Shown here piece after piece: positions 1-9,495 of a stretch of DNA of 64,000 nucleotides. This stretch comes from Pyrinomonadaceae bacterium. Its GTDB lineage: Bacteria > Acidobacteriota > Blastocatellia > Pyrinomonadales > Pyrinomonadaceae. Position 1 is the stretch's first letter, and each line of letters starts with the position of its first letter. The notes below the pieces were generated by a model, which had not been told where the DNA came from, ran no database searches, and saw nothing but the letters and a program-made list of their open reading frames with translations. The stretch lies in NCBI GenBank assembly GCA_036277115.1, contig DASUNM010000024.1, positions 248,001-312,000 of the forward strand, in the 5' to 3' direction. The position numbers were made by a program, and so were the translations under genes.

Positions 1-1940
1 ACTTCAGTGGAGATGTTACCTGGACCCGGGGGACGCATACCATGAAGTTCGGCGGAATGTATTCGTACTACCGCAAGAACGAGAACAATCTGGCCGGCAA
101 CAACGCGGGCGGATTTAGCGCGTTTCTCAATACGGTGCCGAATAGCATCGTCCACGGTACAGTCGTGCCTGGAACTGCCGCCGCTCAGGAACCTAACGCC
201 ACCCGCCGCGCTAACTTCCAGTCATTCGCGAATTTCCTAATGGGAAATAATGTCAGCTTTACCCAAGCGCGGTTTGACTACGTGGCTGATTTTCGTCAGT
301 TCACGGTCGAAAGTTATGCGCAGGATGAATGGCGTGCTCGTCGCAATCTGACCGTGTACTACGGCGTTCGCCACGCTTACTTCGGGCACCCGTATGACCG
401 CAATGGGCGCTTATCGAATTTTGTCCCGGAGTTATACAACCCCGCCAATGCGCCGCAGGTAACCGGCGCCGGCAACCGCGTGGTCGGCACTGGAAACTTC
501 TGCAACGGCATGATTGTGAATGCGCAGAATGTGCAGGCGGCGGCGAATAACTGCACGCCGGCGGCTTCGCCGTTTGGCAAGTATATCGTTGAGGCGCCTA
601 AGGCGAATTTTGCTCCGCGATTTGGCCTTGCGTGGGATCCTTTTGGTAAAGGCCGCACCTCAATTCGCACCGGTTATGGTATCTACTACGATCAAATCTT
701 AAACGGCTGGGCGCTCCAAATAATTGGAGGAAATCCGCCGTACCAGGAGACTTTCTCGATCGCTGCGGTCCCCGGCGGAACCGGAACCCTAGCGACTACG
801 CCGCGTCTGGATCAGCCAGTTCCAAGTGGGGTGACTGTGACGGCAGGGGCCGTGGCGACAGCCCTATCCGTGCGCGCAATGGAACCGGATTGGAAAGATC
901 CGTATATGCAGCATTGGTCACTCGAGGGCCAGCACATGCTCGACGACAAGACCATGTTGAGCGTCGGCTACTTCGGCTCAAAGGGAACACACCTGATTGG
1001 CGCGTATGAATTGAACGAGGTTCCCCCTGGCGTCGCTTTAACTCGACAATGCGCCAGTGGCACTCAGACGTTACAAACGCCGGGAGCGACGCTGGTTCCT
1101 TGCCAGGCCCCCGGGTCCTATTTTGGCGGAACCGGCGGTGCTAATTCGGCGATTCTGGATCAAATCCGGCCGTACCGGGGCTATCGATCGATCACAATGA
1201 TCACGCCGCAGTTCAACTCGAACTATCACAGCCTGCAGGTAATGGGTCAACGCCGGTTTACGGGCGCCTCTCAAGTTAACGTGGCGTACACCTGGGCAAA
1301 GAATCTCACCGACAATCAAACAGACCGCAGTACGGCGCCAATGAATTCTTACGACATTCGCGCGGATCGAGGTCGCGCCACCCTGGACCGCCGTCATGTC
1401 TTCACCGCTAATTACATCTATGAGATTCCATTCTTCAGCAAGCGGAACGATTTCGCAGGCAAAGTTCTCGGCGGCTGGGAGGTGTCTGGCATCGTGTCGC
1501 TGCAAACCGGACTGCCGTTTACAGCACTAGGAGCGAATATTGACCCGGCCGGCCTGGGTAATATCCCCGCGCTAATTGCCGGTAATCGGCCGAACACACT
1601 TTGCGATCCGAACGCTGGTGCACCCAATACGTTCTTGCAGTGGTTCAACACCGGGTGTTTCCAACCGAATCCCACCTCCGGTACGGTGCCTAACGTGGTG
1701 AGCAATACAGGACGAGGCACTATTGATGGTCCGCCGACCCAGCGTGTGGATTTCTCAGTGTTCAAGAGATTTAATTTTGGGGAACGCGTCAGTCTGCAGT
1801 TGCGTGGCGAGGCGTTCAATGTTTTCAATCACACGAACTTCCGGGCCATCCAAACGAACATTACGAACGCGGCCTACGGAAATGTAATTACCGTGCGCGA
1901 TCCGCGCACGATTCAGTTGGGGGCGAAGCTCTCCTTCTAA
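1..1940 (+). CDS. TonB-dependent receptor, Oar-like, C-terminal part (cut by window start)
   Basis: The frame is already open at base 3, before the first ATG at 42 (FSGDVTWTRGTHT precedes it), so the gene starts outside the window. What remains is outer-membrane beta-barrel: aromatic-rich alternating strands, plug-distal motifs such as YAQDEWRARRNLTVYYGVR and the near-terminal motif RGEAFNVFNHTNFR, ending in LGAKLSF with a terminal Phe as is usual for Bam-dependent barrels. The same motifs recur in the full-length receptor at 3429-6782, so this is probably a paralogue with a carboxypeptidase-like regulatory domain upstream. It would import an unknown, probably carbohydrate or peptide, ligand with TonB energy. 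Substrate not inferable. Confidence 0.9.
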   Translation, partial: FSGDVTWTRGTHTMKFGGMYSYYRKNENNLAGNNAGGFSAFLNTVPNSIVHGTVVPGTAAAQEPNATRRANFQSFANFLMGNNVSFTQARFDYVADFRQFTVESYAQDEWRARRNLTVYYGVRHAYFGHPYDRNGRLSNFVPELYNPANAPQVTGAGNRVVGTGNFCNGMIVNAQNVQAAANNCTPAASPFGKYIVEAPKANFAPRFGLAWDPFGKGRTSIRTGYGIYYDQILNGWALQIIGGNPPYQETFSIAAVPGGTGTLATTPRLDQPVPSGVTVTAGAVATALSVRAMEPDWKDPYMQHWSLEGQHMLDDKTMLSVGYFGSKGTHLIGAYELNEVPPGVALTRQCASGTQTLQTPGATLVPCQAPGSYFGGTGGANSAILDQIRPYRGYRSITMITPQFNSNYHSLQVMGQRRFTGASQVNVAYTWAKNLTDNQTDRSTAPMNSYDIRADRGRATLDRRHVFTANYIYEIPFFSKRNDFAGKVLGGWEVSGIVSLQTGLPFTALGANIDPAGLGNIPALIAGNRPNTLCDPNAGAPNTFLQWFNTGCFQPNPTSGTVPNVVSNTGRGTIDGPPTQRVDFSVFKRFNFGERVSLQLRGEAFNVFNHTNFRAIQTNITNAAYGNVITVRDPRTIQLGAKLSF

Positions 1941-1961
1941 TCCCATTTCCATGGTTAAGGC

Positions 1962-1999
1962 AGTGCCCGCACCTGATAAAGGCTGCGGGCACTTTTTTT
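1962..1999 (+). terminator. Intrinsic terminator after the first TonB receptor
   Basis: A 10-bp perfect stem (AGTGCCCGCA at 1962-1971 with TGCGGGCACT at 1984-1993), a 12-nt loop and a run of seven T follow the receptor stop codon by about 20 nt. Confidence 0.9.
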
Positions 2000-2212
2000 C
2001 CACCGGGATTGCGGATAGTGGTATTGGAATTCTGTTAAGAAGTTTCCCGGGCCTCTCTGCGTAGTGCCGATCTATTGGCCGTAGCACGGTCGGTAATCGG
2101 AAACTAACGCTGGCAGGGCAACCCTGGTATAACGATGGAATCTAAGTTCTGCCGGGAAAGATGATCGCCATTGGGTCTCATCAATGGCCACATTCTTTGT
2201 TATTATTACGCC

Positions 2213-3223
2213 ATGTTAGGTTACCGAAATTTGCTGCTGAGCATAGGGGCGCTGGTTCTGTGCTCGGCCCCGATTGCAGCTCAGCCGCCCACCCCCACTA
2301 CAGCCAATCCCAACGCTCCGCCCATCAGTCCGGTTAACCCGACGATGGCCTCGCGGCATCTGGAAAACGAAAAGGAAGATCTCTACGCGCGGTTCACCGA
2401 CTACAAGCGGAATCCTAATCCGGAGCAACAGCGATTCGCGTATCCAATCGCCAAGGACTATCTGCGTCGCTGGGGTGGCGGGTCTGATCCCGAAACGAAA
2501 GAAGTTCGTCGCTGGGTTACTGAGTACGAGCGGGCGATGAATCAAGGCCAGCTTTATGCTGCATACGACGCGAAGACCTACGTTAAGACGTTCGAGCTTG
2601 GTCGACCACTGATTAAGTCTGACCCCGAATACTTTTTCGCCCTGGCAATTTTGACTGAGGCAGGTTACGACAACTCTCTAACTGGAGACTCAAGCCTCAA
2701 TGCGGAGTCGGCGGATTACGCGCGCCGCGCAATCGCGTTGCTCGAGGGAGGCAAAGTAACGAAGGCGGATCCTTTCAAAACAATGGAAGTCGCCCGTGGC
2801 TTTCTCAATTTTGCCTACGGCACCTTTGTGAAAGACGAGAAGCCGGTTGAAGCAGCGGCTGCGTTCGCGAAGGCCGTCAGATCAGACAGCCCTTTCCGCA
2901 CGGATCCGATGGCATACCATCGTCTGGGCGTCGCAATCCTGAAAGGGGAGTTCGCGCAACTCTCGAATGAATACAATCAAAAGTTTGGCGGGAAAGCGTC
3001 GTCTCCCGAGCAGACAGCGATGTTGCAGCGCCTCTCGAGTCTGGTGAACCAGACGATAGACGCTTATGCGCGCGCGGTCGCCCTCAGTACGAAACCCGAG
3101 CAACAGGAAGCGCGCAACAAGATACTTGGCCAGTTGACGACCCTCTATAAGAATTTCCACAACAACTCAGACGCCGGTCTAAATGAGTTGATTTCGACGG
3201 TCCTGTCGAAACCGCTCCCATAG
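2213..3223 (+). CDS. Exported TPR-like protein of unknown function
   Basis: Not recognised as a named family. The chosen ATG at 2213 gives MLGYRNLLLSIGALVLCSA, a classic Sec signal ending near AAQ; the longer frame begins with TTG at 2171 and would bury the signal. After a Pro/Thr-rich linker (residues 25-45) the protein is all-helical. Pairs such as ADYARRAIALLEGG and EAAAAFAKAVRSDS look like tetratricopeptide repeats, and the last third (QTIDAYARAVALS) fits the same fold. It is flanked by two TonB receptors, so a periplasmic role near the outer membrane is possible but unproven. No strong ribosome binding site is visible. Confidence 0.75.
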   Translation: MLGYRNLLLSIGALVLCSAPIAAQPPTPTTANPNAPPISPVNPTMASRHLENEKEDLYARFTDYKRNPNPEQQRFAYPIAKDYLRRWGGGSDPETKEVRRWVTEYERAMNQGQLYAAYDAKTYVKTFELGRPLIKSDPEYFFALAILTEAGYDNSLTGDSSLNAESADYARRAIALLEGGKVTKADPFKTMEVARGFLNFAYGTFVKDEKPVEAAAAFAKAVRSDSPFRTDPMAYHRLGVAILKGEFAQLSNEYNQKFGGKASSPEQTAMLQRLSSLVNQTIDAYARAVALSTKPEQQEARNKILGQLTTLYKNFHNNSDAGLNELISTVLSKPLP

Positions 3224-3260
3224 AGTCCTCATCAAACGAGCTTCATTGTTTGAAGCGAAA

Positions 3261-3402
3261 CCTCACATGTGAGGACCGTGACACGGATCGTGTGCCTCAT
3301 CACGCGTATTTATCCGTCTGATAAGTTCTTTTAGTTTTTATTGTAGCTCCAAATAGAATAAAAGGCGTTTGTAAAATGTCGAACTCACTGTCAAGCACAG
3401 TG
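3261..3402. promoter_or_regulatory. Palindromes in the leader of the second TonB receptor
   Basis: The 205-bp gap before the receptor holds a perfect 14-bp palindrome CCTCACATGTGAGG (3261-3274), a nearby near-palindrome ACACGGATCGTGT (3281-3293), an AT-rich stretch, and a CACTGT/ACAGTG hairpin (3386-3402) just upstream of the AGGAG ribosome binding site (3416-3420). The first is a plausible operator and the last could affect translation. No regulator is identified. Confidence 0.4.
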
Positions 3403-3428
3403 AACACACTTTCCTAGGAGCCTGAATC

Positions 3429-6400
3429 ATGAAACGTCACTCAGGAATTCTGCGCAATCTTCTGATCGCGCTTACTGTTTGTTTCTGCTGTGGATCGATC
3501 GCCGAAGCGCAAACGGTCACGGGAACTGTGCAGGGGACTGTCACTGACCCCAATGGAGCGGTTGTGACCAATGCCGAGGTGGTCATTCGCAACATTGAGA
3601 CGGGGCAGGAAAGAACGTTGACAACAAATAGTGACGGGTTCTACGTCGCGTCATTCGTGCCACTGGGTCGTTATCACATCGTGGCGAACCATCAGGGGTT
3701 CGCCAAAGTCATTAAGGAGAATGTCGAAGTTAGCTTAAATCAAACACGAGTGGTTGATTTTCGCCTGAGTCCGGCGAGTATCACGGAAAATGTGGTGACT
3801 ACTTCCGACAGCACTACGATCAACAGCACTAACGCCGAAATTAAAGGCACCCTGACGAGCCAGGAAATTCAGGACAAACCGGTTTTCAATCAGAGTAACT
3901 TTCTAACTCTGGCTGAAACCTTTACCGGCTTTCAGGAGAACCCAACGTCGGGACAAAACAATCCAACTGCGTCGTCTGGTTCGTCGATTAACTTCAATGG
4001 CACCGGGACGCGCGGCGCGACGTTTCAAATCAATGGCGTAAACAACGACGATTCGTCCGAGAATCAAAACCGGCAGGGAGCGGCACTCTCGACCATTAAA
4101 GAATTTCAGGTGATCACGAATAACTTCACGGCAGAGTTTGGCCGGGGTTACGGCGCAGTAGTCCTGGTGCAAACCAAGTCAGGCACCAATAACATTCACG
4201 GCGACGTCTATTGGTTTCACAACGACAGCGCATTGAATGCAAAGAGTTTCCTGGCGCATGGAAAAAAACCGGTCAACCGCCGCAATCAGTTTGGGTTTAC
4301 CTCTGGTTTCCCCATCTTCAGGAACAAACTTTTTGGCTTCGTTAATCTGGATCATAAAGAGGAAACCGGGGCCAACACTTACACTCGCGACGTGTTTTTG
4401 GCGGCGGAGAGGAATCCCGCGAATTGGTTTACGGTCACTCCGGCTAACGACACACCGGCGAACCGGGCCTTCATACAATCGATTATCGACCGCATTCCCG
4501 CCAGCCTGGTTCCGAACGATCCCAGGAGCAACCGTACTTTTGTTGGCCAGCAGCCTTTTGATTTTCCCGCTCGCGATTACTCAGGACGCCTCGATTGGAA
4601 TCCGTTTCAATCAGACAACCTATCTGCTCGCTGGCAGTATACGCGGCAAAGGTTTGACGCTGACGACATCATTCTGGGCGAGCGCGCCGACCAAAACAAC
4701 AAGCAGCAGAATTTTGGCTTGACCTGGACCCACCTGTTTTCAAACACCACCGTAGGCGAATTCCGTTACGGATTGGGCCTGCGAACCACGCTGGTGAATA
4801 TTACCGCAGGAAACGACACGCCCATCGTGCGTTTTGAAAACCCGGTCAGCATCGGAGCAACGATCATCGGCAATGCCGGCCAGTTTCCGATCCAGCGATA
4901 TCAAACTGACAATCAGTTCGTCTACAACATCACCACGCTGTTTGGAAACAAGCACTTCTTCAAAGCAGGTACCGACATCCGCCGCCAGAAACTCGACGAC
5001 CTTGCGGACAGTAACTCCCGGGGCTTCTGGCAATTTAATCGCACCTGTAACGGCACCACTAATCTCTATGCCAGCGGGTTCCAGGCGCTCATTAATGGCT
5101 GTGTGGCCCAGTTCCAGAAAGGGTATGGACCTTTCTTCCTTGAAAATCGAATTAACGAGTCGAACTTTTACGCAGAGGACAATTGGAAGGTGCGCAGCAA
5201 TCTTACGCTTAACCTCGGACTCCGTTACGAGTACGTGTCGGAACCCCAGGAGATTGCCGGCCGCCTCGATTATGGCATTGACGCCGACGACAATAACTGG
5301 GAGCCGCGCTTCGGCTTTGCCTGGAGTCCTCAGTTTGAGAGCGGAATATTCCAAACCTTGTTCGGCGCACCAGGCGACTCATCGATCCGGGGTGGCTTTG
5401 GGATTTATCACGGCCGAATCTTTCAGTCAGTGTTCTCGCAATCCGGAGCGACGGTGCGGTTCAATCCGCCGAACGCGTTCTTCTACAACCGCACGGGTGC
5501 GGCCACCGGCGATTTCGCACCGACCAGATTAACTGACCCCACGAACGGTTTCGTCTTTACCCCGGGCGCGCCCCTAACATCCAGAGCCACGTTATCGATT
5601 ATCGATCCGGGACTCGAGATGCCCTATACCCAGCAGTGGAACCTCAGTATCGAGCGACAAATGCCTTTCACTTCCTCACTGCGAGTTAGCTACACCGGGA
5701 ACCGGGGGATCGGGCTGCTCAAGTACTCGCTTGATAATCTGCCCTCGCACTCGACGAGCGGAGTGCTCGTGCCAAACCATCCATTCAATTCCCCAACTGC
5801 GCTCTACGGCACTGCTCTGCCGGTGGGCGATCCGCGGCGGACGGACGTGCGCGGTCAGGTCATTCGCCCGGCTGCGGATTTCATCTGTGCGGGAACAGGT
5901 CTGAATGGCGTAGCAGTGACTGCGCAATGTCCAGTAGCGGTTCCGATAGGCGCGTTCGAATACAGCTACCGCGTGACGCGCGCTAACGAGCGGCGACCGA
6001 ACGGTTTCTACACGACGAATCTGGCCACCAGCAATGCCGCGTGGAGTTATTATCATGGCCTCCAGGTGGAGTGGACGAAACGACTGAGTCATGACCTGAA
6101 TTTCTCGGCTGCTTATACCTGGTCAAAGTCCCTCGACACGACCTCTGAGGCGACGTTCGTCGGTACGGGCGACTCGAATCAAAATGGGAATGATGCGCGC
6201 ACCGCCCGCGGCCTCTCGCGCTTTCACACGCCGCATCGCTTCACGTTTTTCGGCACTTATCGATTGCCTTTCTTTAAAGGTGAAAAAGGAGTGTTGGGAC
6301 AGGCGTTTGGCGGCTGGCAGTTGTCGACTGTGGTTAAGCTGATACATGGCACACCCTTTTCCGTAATTACTACGGCCGTCGACCTGAATTTCGATGGGTT

Positions 6401-6782
6401 TGGCGAACCACGACCAGCCCTGCTCGACCCTTCGATTTTGGGCAACAGCGTCAGCAATCCAAACACAGCGTTGCAAGCTTTGCCGAGGGCAGCATTTCGC
6501 ACGCTGTTACCCGGCGATCCGATCAGCTCTGTGGTAGGCCGGAATACGTTCTATCTCGACGGAGTGCAAAATGTTGACTTTGGAATCATGAAGGTCTTTC
6601 GCATGCCCTGGAAAGAGGATCATAGTCTGACGGTGCGGGCCGACCTCTTCAACGCTTTCAATCACGTGCAGTTTGGTTTCCCGAGCAACAACATCACGTC
6701 CGCTAATTTCGGGGCGATTACGGGAGGAGCCACGCTGTACCTGCCACGCAATGTCTCGGTCTCGTTGAAATACATTTACTGA
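3429..6782 (+). CDS. TonB-dependent receptor with N-terminal carboxypeptidase-like regulatory domain (Oar-like)
   Basis: Full-length, 1117 residues. A signal peptide (residues 1-28, ending AEAQT) is followed by a carboxypeptidase-regulatory-like beta-sandwich (about 30-115: TVTGTVQGTVTDPNGAVV, then GFYVASFVPLGRYHI). A plug-like region follows (about 130-250: GTRGATFQINGVNNDDS, TAEFGRGYGAVVLVQTKSG). The rest is a large barrel ending in VSVSLKYIY. The architecture matches the Oar-like receptors expanded in Acidobacteriota. AGGAG lies 8 nt before the ATG. The transcript is monocistronic, with palindromes upstream and a strong terminator downstream. Ligand unknown; by family probably glycan- or peptide-derived. 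Confidence 0.95.
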   Translation: MKRHSGILRNLLIALTVCFCCGSIAEAQTVTGTVQGTVTDPNGAVVTNAEVVIRNIETGQERTLTTNSDGFYVASFVPLGRYHIVANHQGFAKVIKENVEVSLNQTRVVDFRLSPASITENVVTTSDSTTINSTNAEIKGTLTSQEIQDKPVFNQSNFLTLAETFTGFQENPTSGQNNPTASSGSSINFNGTGTRGATFQINGVNNDDSSENQNRQGAALSTIKEFQVITNNFTAEFGRGYGAVVLVQTKSGTNNIHGDVYWFHNDSALNAKSFLAHGKKPVNRRNQFGFTSGFPIFRNKLFGFVNLDHKEETGANTYTRDVFLAAERNPANWFTVTPANDTPANRAFIQSIIDRIPASLVPNDPRSNRTFVGQQPFDFPARDYSGRLDWNPFQSDNLSARWQYTRQRFDADDIILGERADQNNKQQNFGLTWTHLFSNTTVGEFRYGLGLRTTLVNITAGNDTPIVRFENPVSIGATIIGNAGQFPIQRYQTDNQFVYNITTLFGNKHFFKAGTDIRRQKLDDLADSNSRGFWQFNRTCNGTTNLYASGFQALINGCVAQFQKGYGPFFLENRINESNFYAEDNWKVRSNLTLNLGLRYEYVSEPQEIAGRLDYGIDADDNNWEPRFGFAWSPQFESGIFQTLFGAPGDSSIRGGFGIYHGRIFQSVFSQSGATVRFNPPNAFFYNRTGAATGDFAPTRLTDPTNGFVFTPGAPLTSRATLSIIDPGLEMPYTQQWNLSIERQMPFTSSLRVSYTGNRGIGLLKYSLDNLPSHSTSGVLVPNHPFNSPTALYGTALPVGDPRRTDVRGQVIRPAADFICAGTGLNGVAVTAQCPVAVPIGAFEYSYRVTRANERRPNGFYTTNLATSNAAWSYYHGLQVEWTKRLSHDLNFSAAYTWSKSLDTTSEATFVGTGDSNQNGNDARTARGLSRFHTPHRFTFFGTYRLPFFKGEKGVLGQAFGGWQLSTVVKLIHGTPFSVITTAVDLNFDGFGEPRPALLDPSILGNSVSNPNTALQALPRAAFRTLLPGDPISSVVGRNTFYLDGVQNVDFGIMKVFRMPWKEDHSLTVRADLFNAFNHVQFGFPSNNITSANFGAITGGATLYLPRNVSVSLKYIY

Positions 6783-6802
6783 TTCGCACAAGGTTGGCGT
6801 CC

Positions 6803-6834
6803 AAAGGCGGGAGCGATGCTTCCGCCTTTCTTTT
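6803..6834 (+). terminator. Intrinsic terminator after the second TonB receptor
   Basis: A 12-bp stem (6803-6814 with 6818-6829, one G-T pair) closes on a 3-nt loop GAT and is followed by CTTTT. The ATG at 6816 that opens the next frame lies in the loop and 3' arm of this hairpin, so it is an unlikely start codon. Confidence 0.9.
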
Positions 6835-6845
6835 GGGTTCTCGAT

Positions 6846-8141
6846 TTGAAGCATCAAGCACACGTCGTATCATCGCTGGTAATCGGGCTCGGCCTGATCT
6901 TCTTTCTATCGATTTTCATACCTGCAGGAACTTCCACGGCTGCCAGTCCACCGGTGGCGTCCGCAAATGAAGTGCGCGCGCTGTGGGTAGTGCGGACGAC
7001 GCTCACGTCACCGGAAAAAATTCGGCAAATGGTTGAGAACGCCAGTGCCGCAGGGTTCAATACCCTGATCGTGCAAGTACGCGGCCGCGGCGATGCATAC
7101 TACCGTTCCCGTCATGAACCAAGAGCGATCGAGCTGAAGGATCAACCGGCTTCTTTTGATCCGCTCGCTACAACTTTATTGGAAGCTCGCCGGCGTGGTT
7201 TGAAAGTACATGCCTGGCTCAACACTAGTCTGCTGGCCAATCTTGATACGCTGCCAACCCAAGCGGAACATGTCTATAACAGGCATCCCGAATGGCTCGC
7301 TGTGCCCAAGCCGGTGGCTGCGGAACTCTACCGGCTATCGCCAAAAGAGCCACGTTACCGTCAGCGAATAGTTGAATGGTCCAAAGCGAATCGCGCCGAA
7401 CTCGAAGGGATATATACCGGACCGGCCAATCCCAAAGTGCGCGAGCACATCTACAAAATCTGGATGGATGTGCTCGAGCAATACGCCGTCGATGGTTTAC
7501 ATTTCGACTACGTCCGACTAGCTAGTCCGGACTTTGATTACAGCCGCACGTCTCTCGAAAAATTCTGGACGTGGCTCAAGCCAAACATTCCGGATTCGGA
7601 ACGGCGCTGGCTGGCGAAATCTTTAAAAGAAAATCCTTTGGCGGCGACCGAGGCTCACCCGGATCGATTTGCCGATTTTCAACGCGCACAGATCACACAG
7701 CTTGTGCAGCGCATTTACGGTGAGGTCAAGAAGCGGCGGCCCCAGATGATTGTGTCCGCAGCGGTCTTCGCCAACGATGAAAACGCTTACACCCGGCGGT
7801 TTCAGGATTGGCGGCGCTGGCTGCAGATGGGAATTCTCGACGTCGCGTGCCCGATGGCCTACTCAACTGATACGGCCGTCTTCCGGAAACAGATTGAGGT
7901 GGCTACTTCCACCGCCCATGGCGCCGGGCGGCGCGTCTGGGCGGGAATTGGAGCCTATCGCATACCGGTGGAATCTACTGTTGAGAAAATTGGTGTCGCG
8001 CGCCAGCTGCGAGCCGATGGAATAATCCTGTTCTCGTACGATTTTACTATCCGGACGGGCCCGCTAAATCCCGCCGGCGATTATCTCGAACAGGTTCGCC
8101 GTGCGGCCTTTGCGCCCGCCGTTCCGTCTAATCAGGATTGA
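6846..8141 (+). CDS. Glycosyl-hydrolase-like 10 (GHL10) family exported protein
   Basis: A TIM-barrel protein of the GHL10 family (PF02638). Diagnostic stretches are NEVRALWVVRTTLTSPEKI near the N-terminus, GFNTLIVQVRGRGDAYYRS, VHAWLNTSLL, DGLHFDYVRLASPDFDY and DVACPMAYSTDTAVF. The conserved Asp of DGLHFDYVR lies at the end of a barrel strand. The family is thought to act on cell-wall or extracellular glycans, but its reaction is poorly known. The open frame begins at ATG 6816 inside the preceding terminator, so TTG 6846 is preferred: it gives MKHQAHVVSSLVIGLGLIFF, a good signal peptide. No strong ribosome binding site supports either start. Confidence 0.85.
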   Translation: MKHQAHVVSSLVIGLGLIFFLSIFIPAGTSTAASPPVASANEVRALWVVRTTLTSPEKIRQMVENASAAGFNTLIVQVRGRGDAYYRSRHEPRAIELKDQPASFDPLATTLLEARRRGLKVHAWLNTSLLANLDTLPTQAEHVYNRHPEWLAVPKPVAAELYRLSPKEPRYRQRIVEWSKANRAELEGIYTGPANPKVREHIYKIWMDVLEQYAVDGLHFDYVRLASPDFDYSRTSLEKFWTWLKPNIPDSERRWLAKSLKENPLAATEAHPDRFADFQRAQITQLVQRIYGEVKKRRPQMIVSAAVFANDENAYTRRFQDWRRWLQMGILDVACPMAYSTDTAVFRKQIEVATSTAHGAGRRVWAGIGAYRIPVESTVEKIGVARQLRADGIILFSYDFTIRTGPLNPAGDYLEQVRRAAFAPAVPSNQD

Positions 8142-8157
8142 ACCAGTTACCTTTGTC

Positions 8158-8679
8158 TCACTGAAGAGAGACCGCAAAGAAGAGAATTGGTCGGGGCCGC
8201 CCGCTAACTTTTAATGCCGCAGGCCCCAGGTAAAGTTTTGGGGCGACTTCGCGGACTTCATCGACGATCGATTTGATCAGTGGCGGGTTGCCGGGACGAG
8301 CATAGTCCAGAAGAAATGCCGGTTCGCCGTCTAAGAACGACGCCTCAAAGCGCGTCCCGAAAGGGAACCAGCGCCGTTTGCCAAAAAAAGTAACGCGATT
8401 GATTCCTTCACCGGCGTCGGCACTGAGACTCTGAAAAGATTTTCCTTTCCAGGCAAAGATCGACGACTCACCAAACGTTTTCAACAACCAGGCCAGCGGG
8501 CCCGTGCGCGGAGTACGCCACGCGAGCATCGCGCCCACCGCGTCGCCGTTAAGATCCGAAAGAGCGCTCGGCGGCTTGGCGGCGCGATAGAGTCGCTCAA
8601 GCTCGTCGTATTTCAGCCGGCGCAACGTTTTCAGATCGAGTTGTGAGTTTTCGCGAATGGCGGGGGCCGGTGCGCTCAT
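8158..8679 (-). CDS. Uncharacterised cytoplasmic protein, 173 aa
   Basis: No family recognised. The N-terminal helix (LKTLRRLKYDELERLYRAAK) is followed by a mixed alpha/beta body with several aromatic residues (FFGKRRWFPFGTRFEASF), ending RPRPILFFAVSLQ. There is no signal peptide. Its start overlaps the stop of the upstream membrane-protein gene by 4 nt (ATGA type), so the two are translationally coupled and probably work together. The two gene products could concern lipid or membrane stress, but nothing in the sequence proves it. Confidence 0.75.
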   Translation of the reverse strand: MSAPAPAIRENSQLDLKTLRRLKYDELERLYRAAKPPSALSDLNGDAVGAMLAWRTPRTGPLAWLLKTFGESSIFAWKGKSFQSLSADAGEGINRVTFFGKRRWFPFGTRFEASFLDGEPAFLLDYARPGNPPLIKSIVDEVREVAPKLYLGPAALKVSGRPRPILFFAVSLQ

Positions 8680-9062
8680 GTTTGTTTCTCCTTCCGCGCG
8701 CTGTTGAGCTTTACCAATCCGTACACTCCGATAATGACGAGTGCGAGGCCGATCAAGACGTGCAAAATATCATCAACCTTCGTCCAGAGAAAATAATTCT
8801 CGGGCGGCAGGTGCAGTGTGCTGGCCAATGCCTGATACAGGTCAATCAAGCCAAACCCGAAATTGAAAGACGAGAGCGCCAATTCGTTCCTCGTCCAAAC
8901 AATCAGCAAACCGATTGCCCCAAAGATCAGATGAAAGACGTTGTAGGCCGGCGCGCCGCTTGTCAGACTCTGCTCAGGCGGAACCAGGAAACCAGCGATG
9001 CCGACGATGATTAACACCGGCGCGAAAATCGCGAGCGTGATGAAGTTGAGACTCTTGTTCAT
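8676..9062 (-). CDS. Small four-helix integral membrane protein (DUF4383-like)
   Basis: 128 residues with about four hydrophobic helices: FITLAIFAPVLIIVGIAGFL, then YNVFHLIFGAIGLLIVW, FNFGFGLIDLYQALAS and ILHVLIGLALVIIGVYGLV. The layout, with NxxHLxxG-like (NVFHLIFG) and DxxLHVLIG (DDILHVLIG) motifs, resembles DUF4383. Function unknown. It is the first gene of a two-gene unit with the 173-aa protein, overlapping it by 4 nt. Confidence 0.8.
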   Translation of the reverse strand: MNKSLNFITLAIFAPVLIIVGIAGFLVPPEQSLTSGAPAYNVFHLIFGAIGLLIVWTRNELALSSFNFGFGLIDLYQALASTLHLPPENYFLWTKVDDILHVLIGLALVIIGVYGLVKLNSARKEKQT

Positions 9063-9212
9063 GTGGGCTAAAAACTGCGGGCAAAATAGCTGCAGAGGGC
9101 GAGCATGTCAATAATTGCAGGCAATAAAAATTGCTATGTGGAACCTTTCCGCCGCCTCTCCGGTTCGGTGTTACAATGCCGTCCAGTTTGGGCCGAGAGG
9201 TTTTTTCTTTCC

Positions 9213-9347
9213 ATGACGAATGAAGAGATGCAGCGAGCGAGGGACTTCATTGTGGAGCAGAATAAGCGGTCAACTTCCAGCGCAGTCGAGCTGACAAAAG
9301 GTGGGCTAAAACTGAAATGCGTCTCCGGGCGCTGCTCAGACGAGTAA
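9213..9347 (+). CDS. Possible small protein, 44 aa
   Basis: MTNEEMQRARDFIVEQNKRS opens a short helical protein that ends in GRCSDE. GAGAGG lies 8-9 nt before the ATG. The frame continues upstream to 9105, but the extra residues look like translated non-coding DNA. The opening resembles small acidobacterial helical proteins, but no function is known. The orientation is divergent from the membrane-protein pair to the left. Confidence 0.45.
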   Translation: MTNEEMQRARDFIVEQNKRSTSSAVELTKGGLKLKCVSGRCSDE

Positions 9348-9495
9348 GGGCTCGGCAAAAAAATTCCCTGCCGGCTCCAATCAAGGTTCGTCCCAGACGA
9401 AAGACTGAAATCGACCGGCGAATCGAAGCACTCGTAAACTAGTCGAAGTACGAATCAGCCAAAGACCGTAACAGCAATTAATCGAATCGCCTTCC

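Noticed and set aside
377..2087. Antisense open frames under the TonB receptor
   Set aside because: Shadows of a strongly coding plus-strand gene; no start signals or domains.
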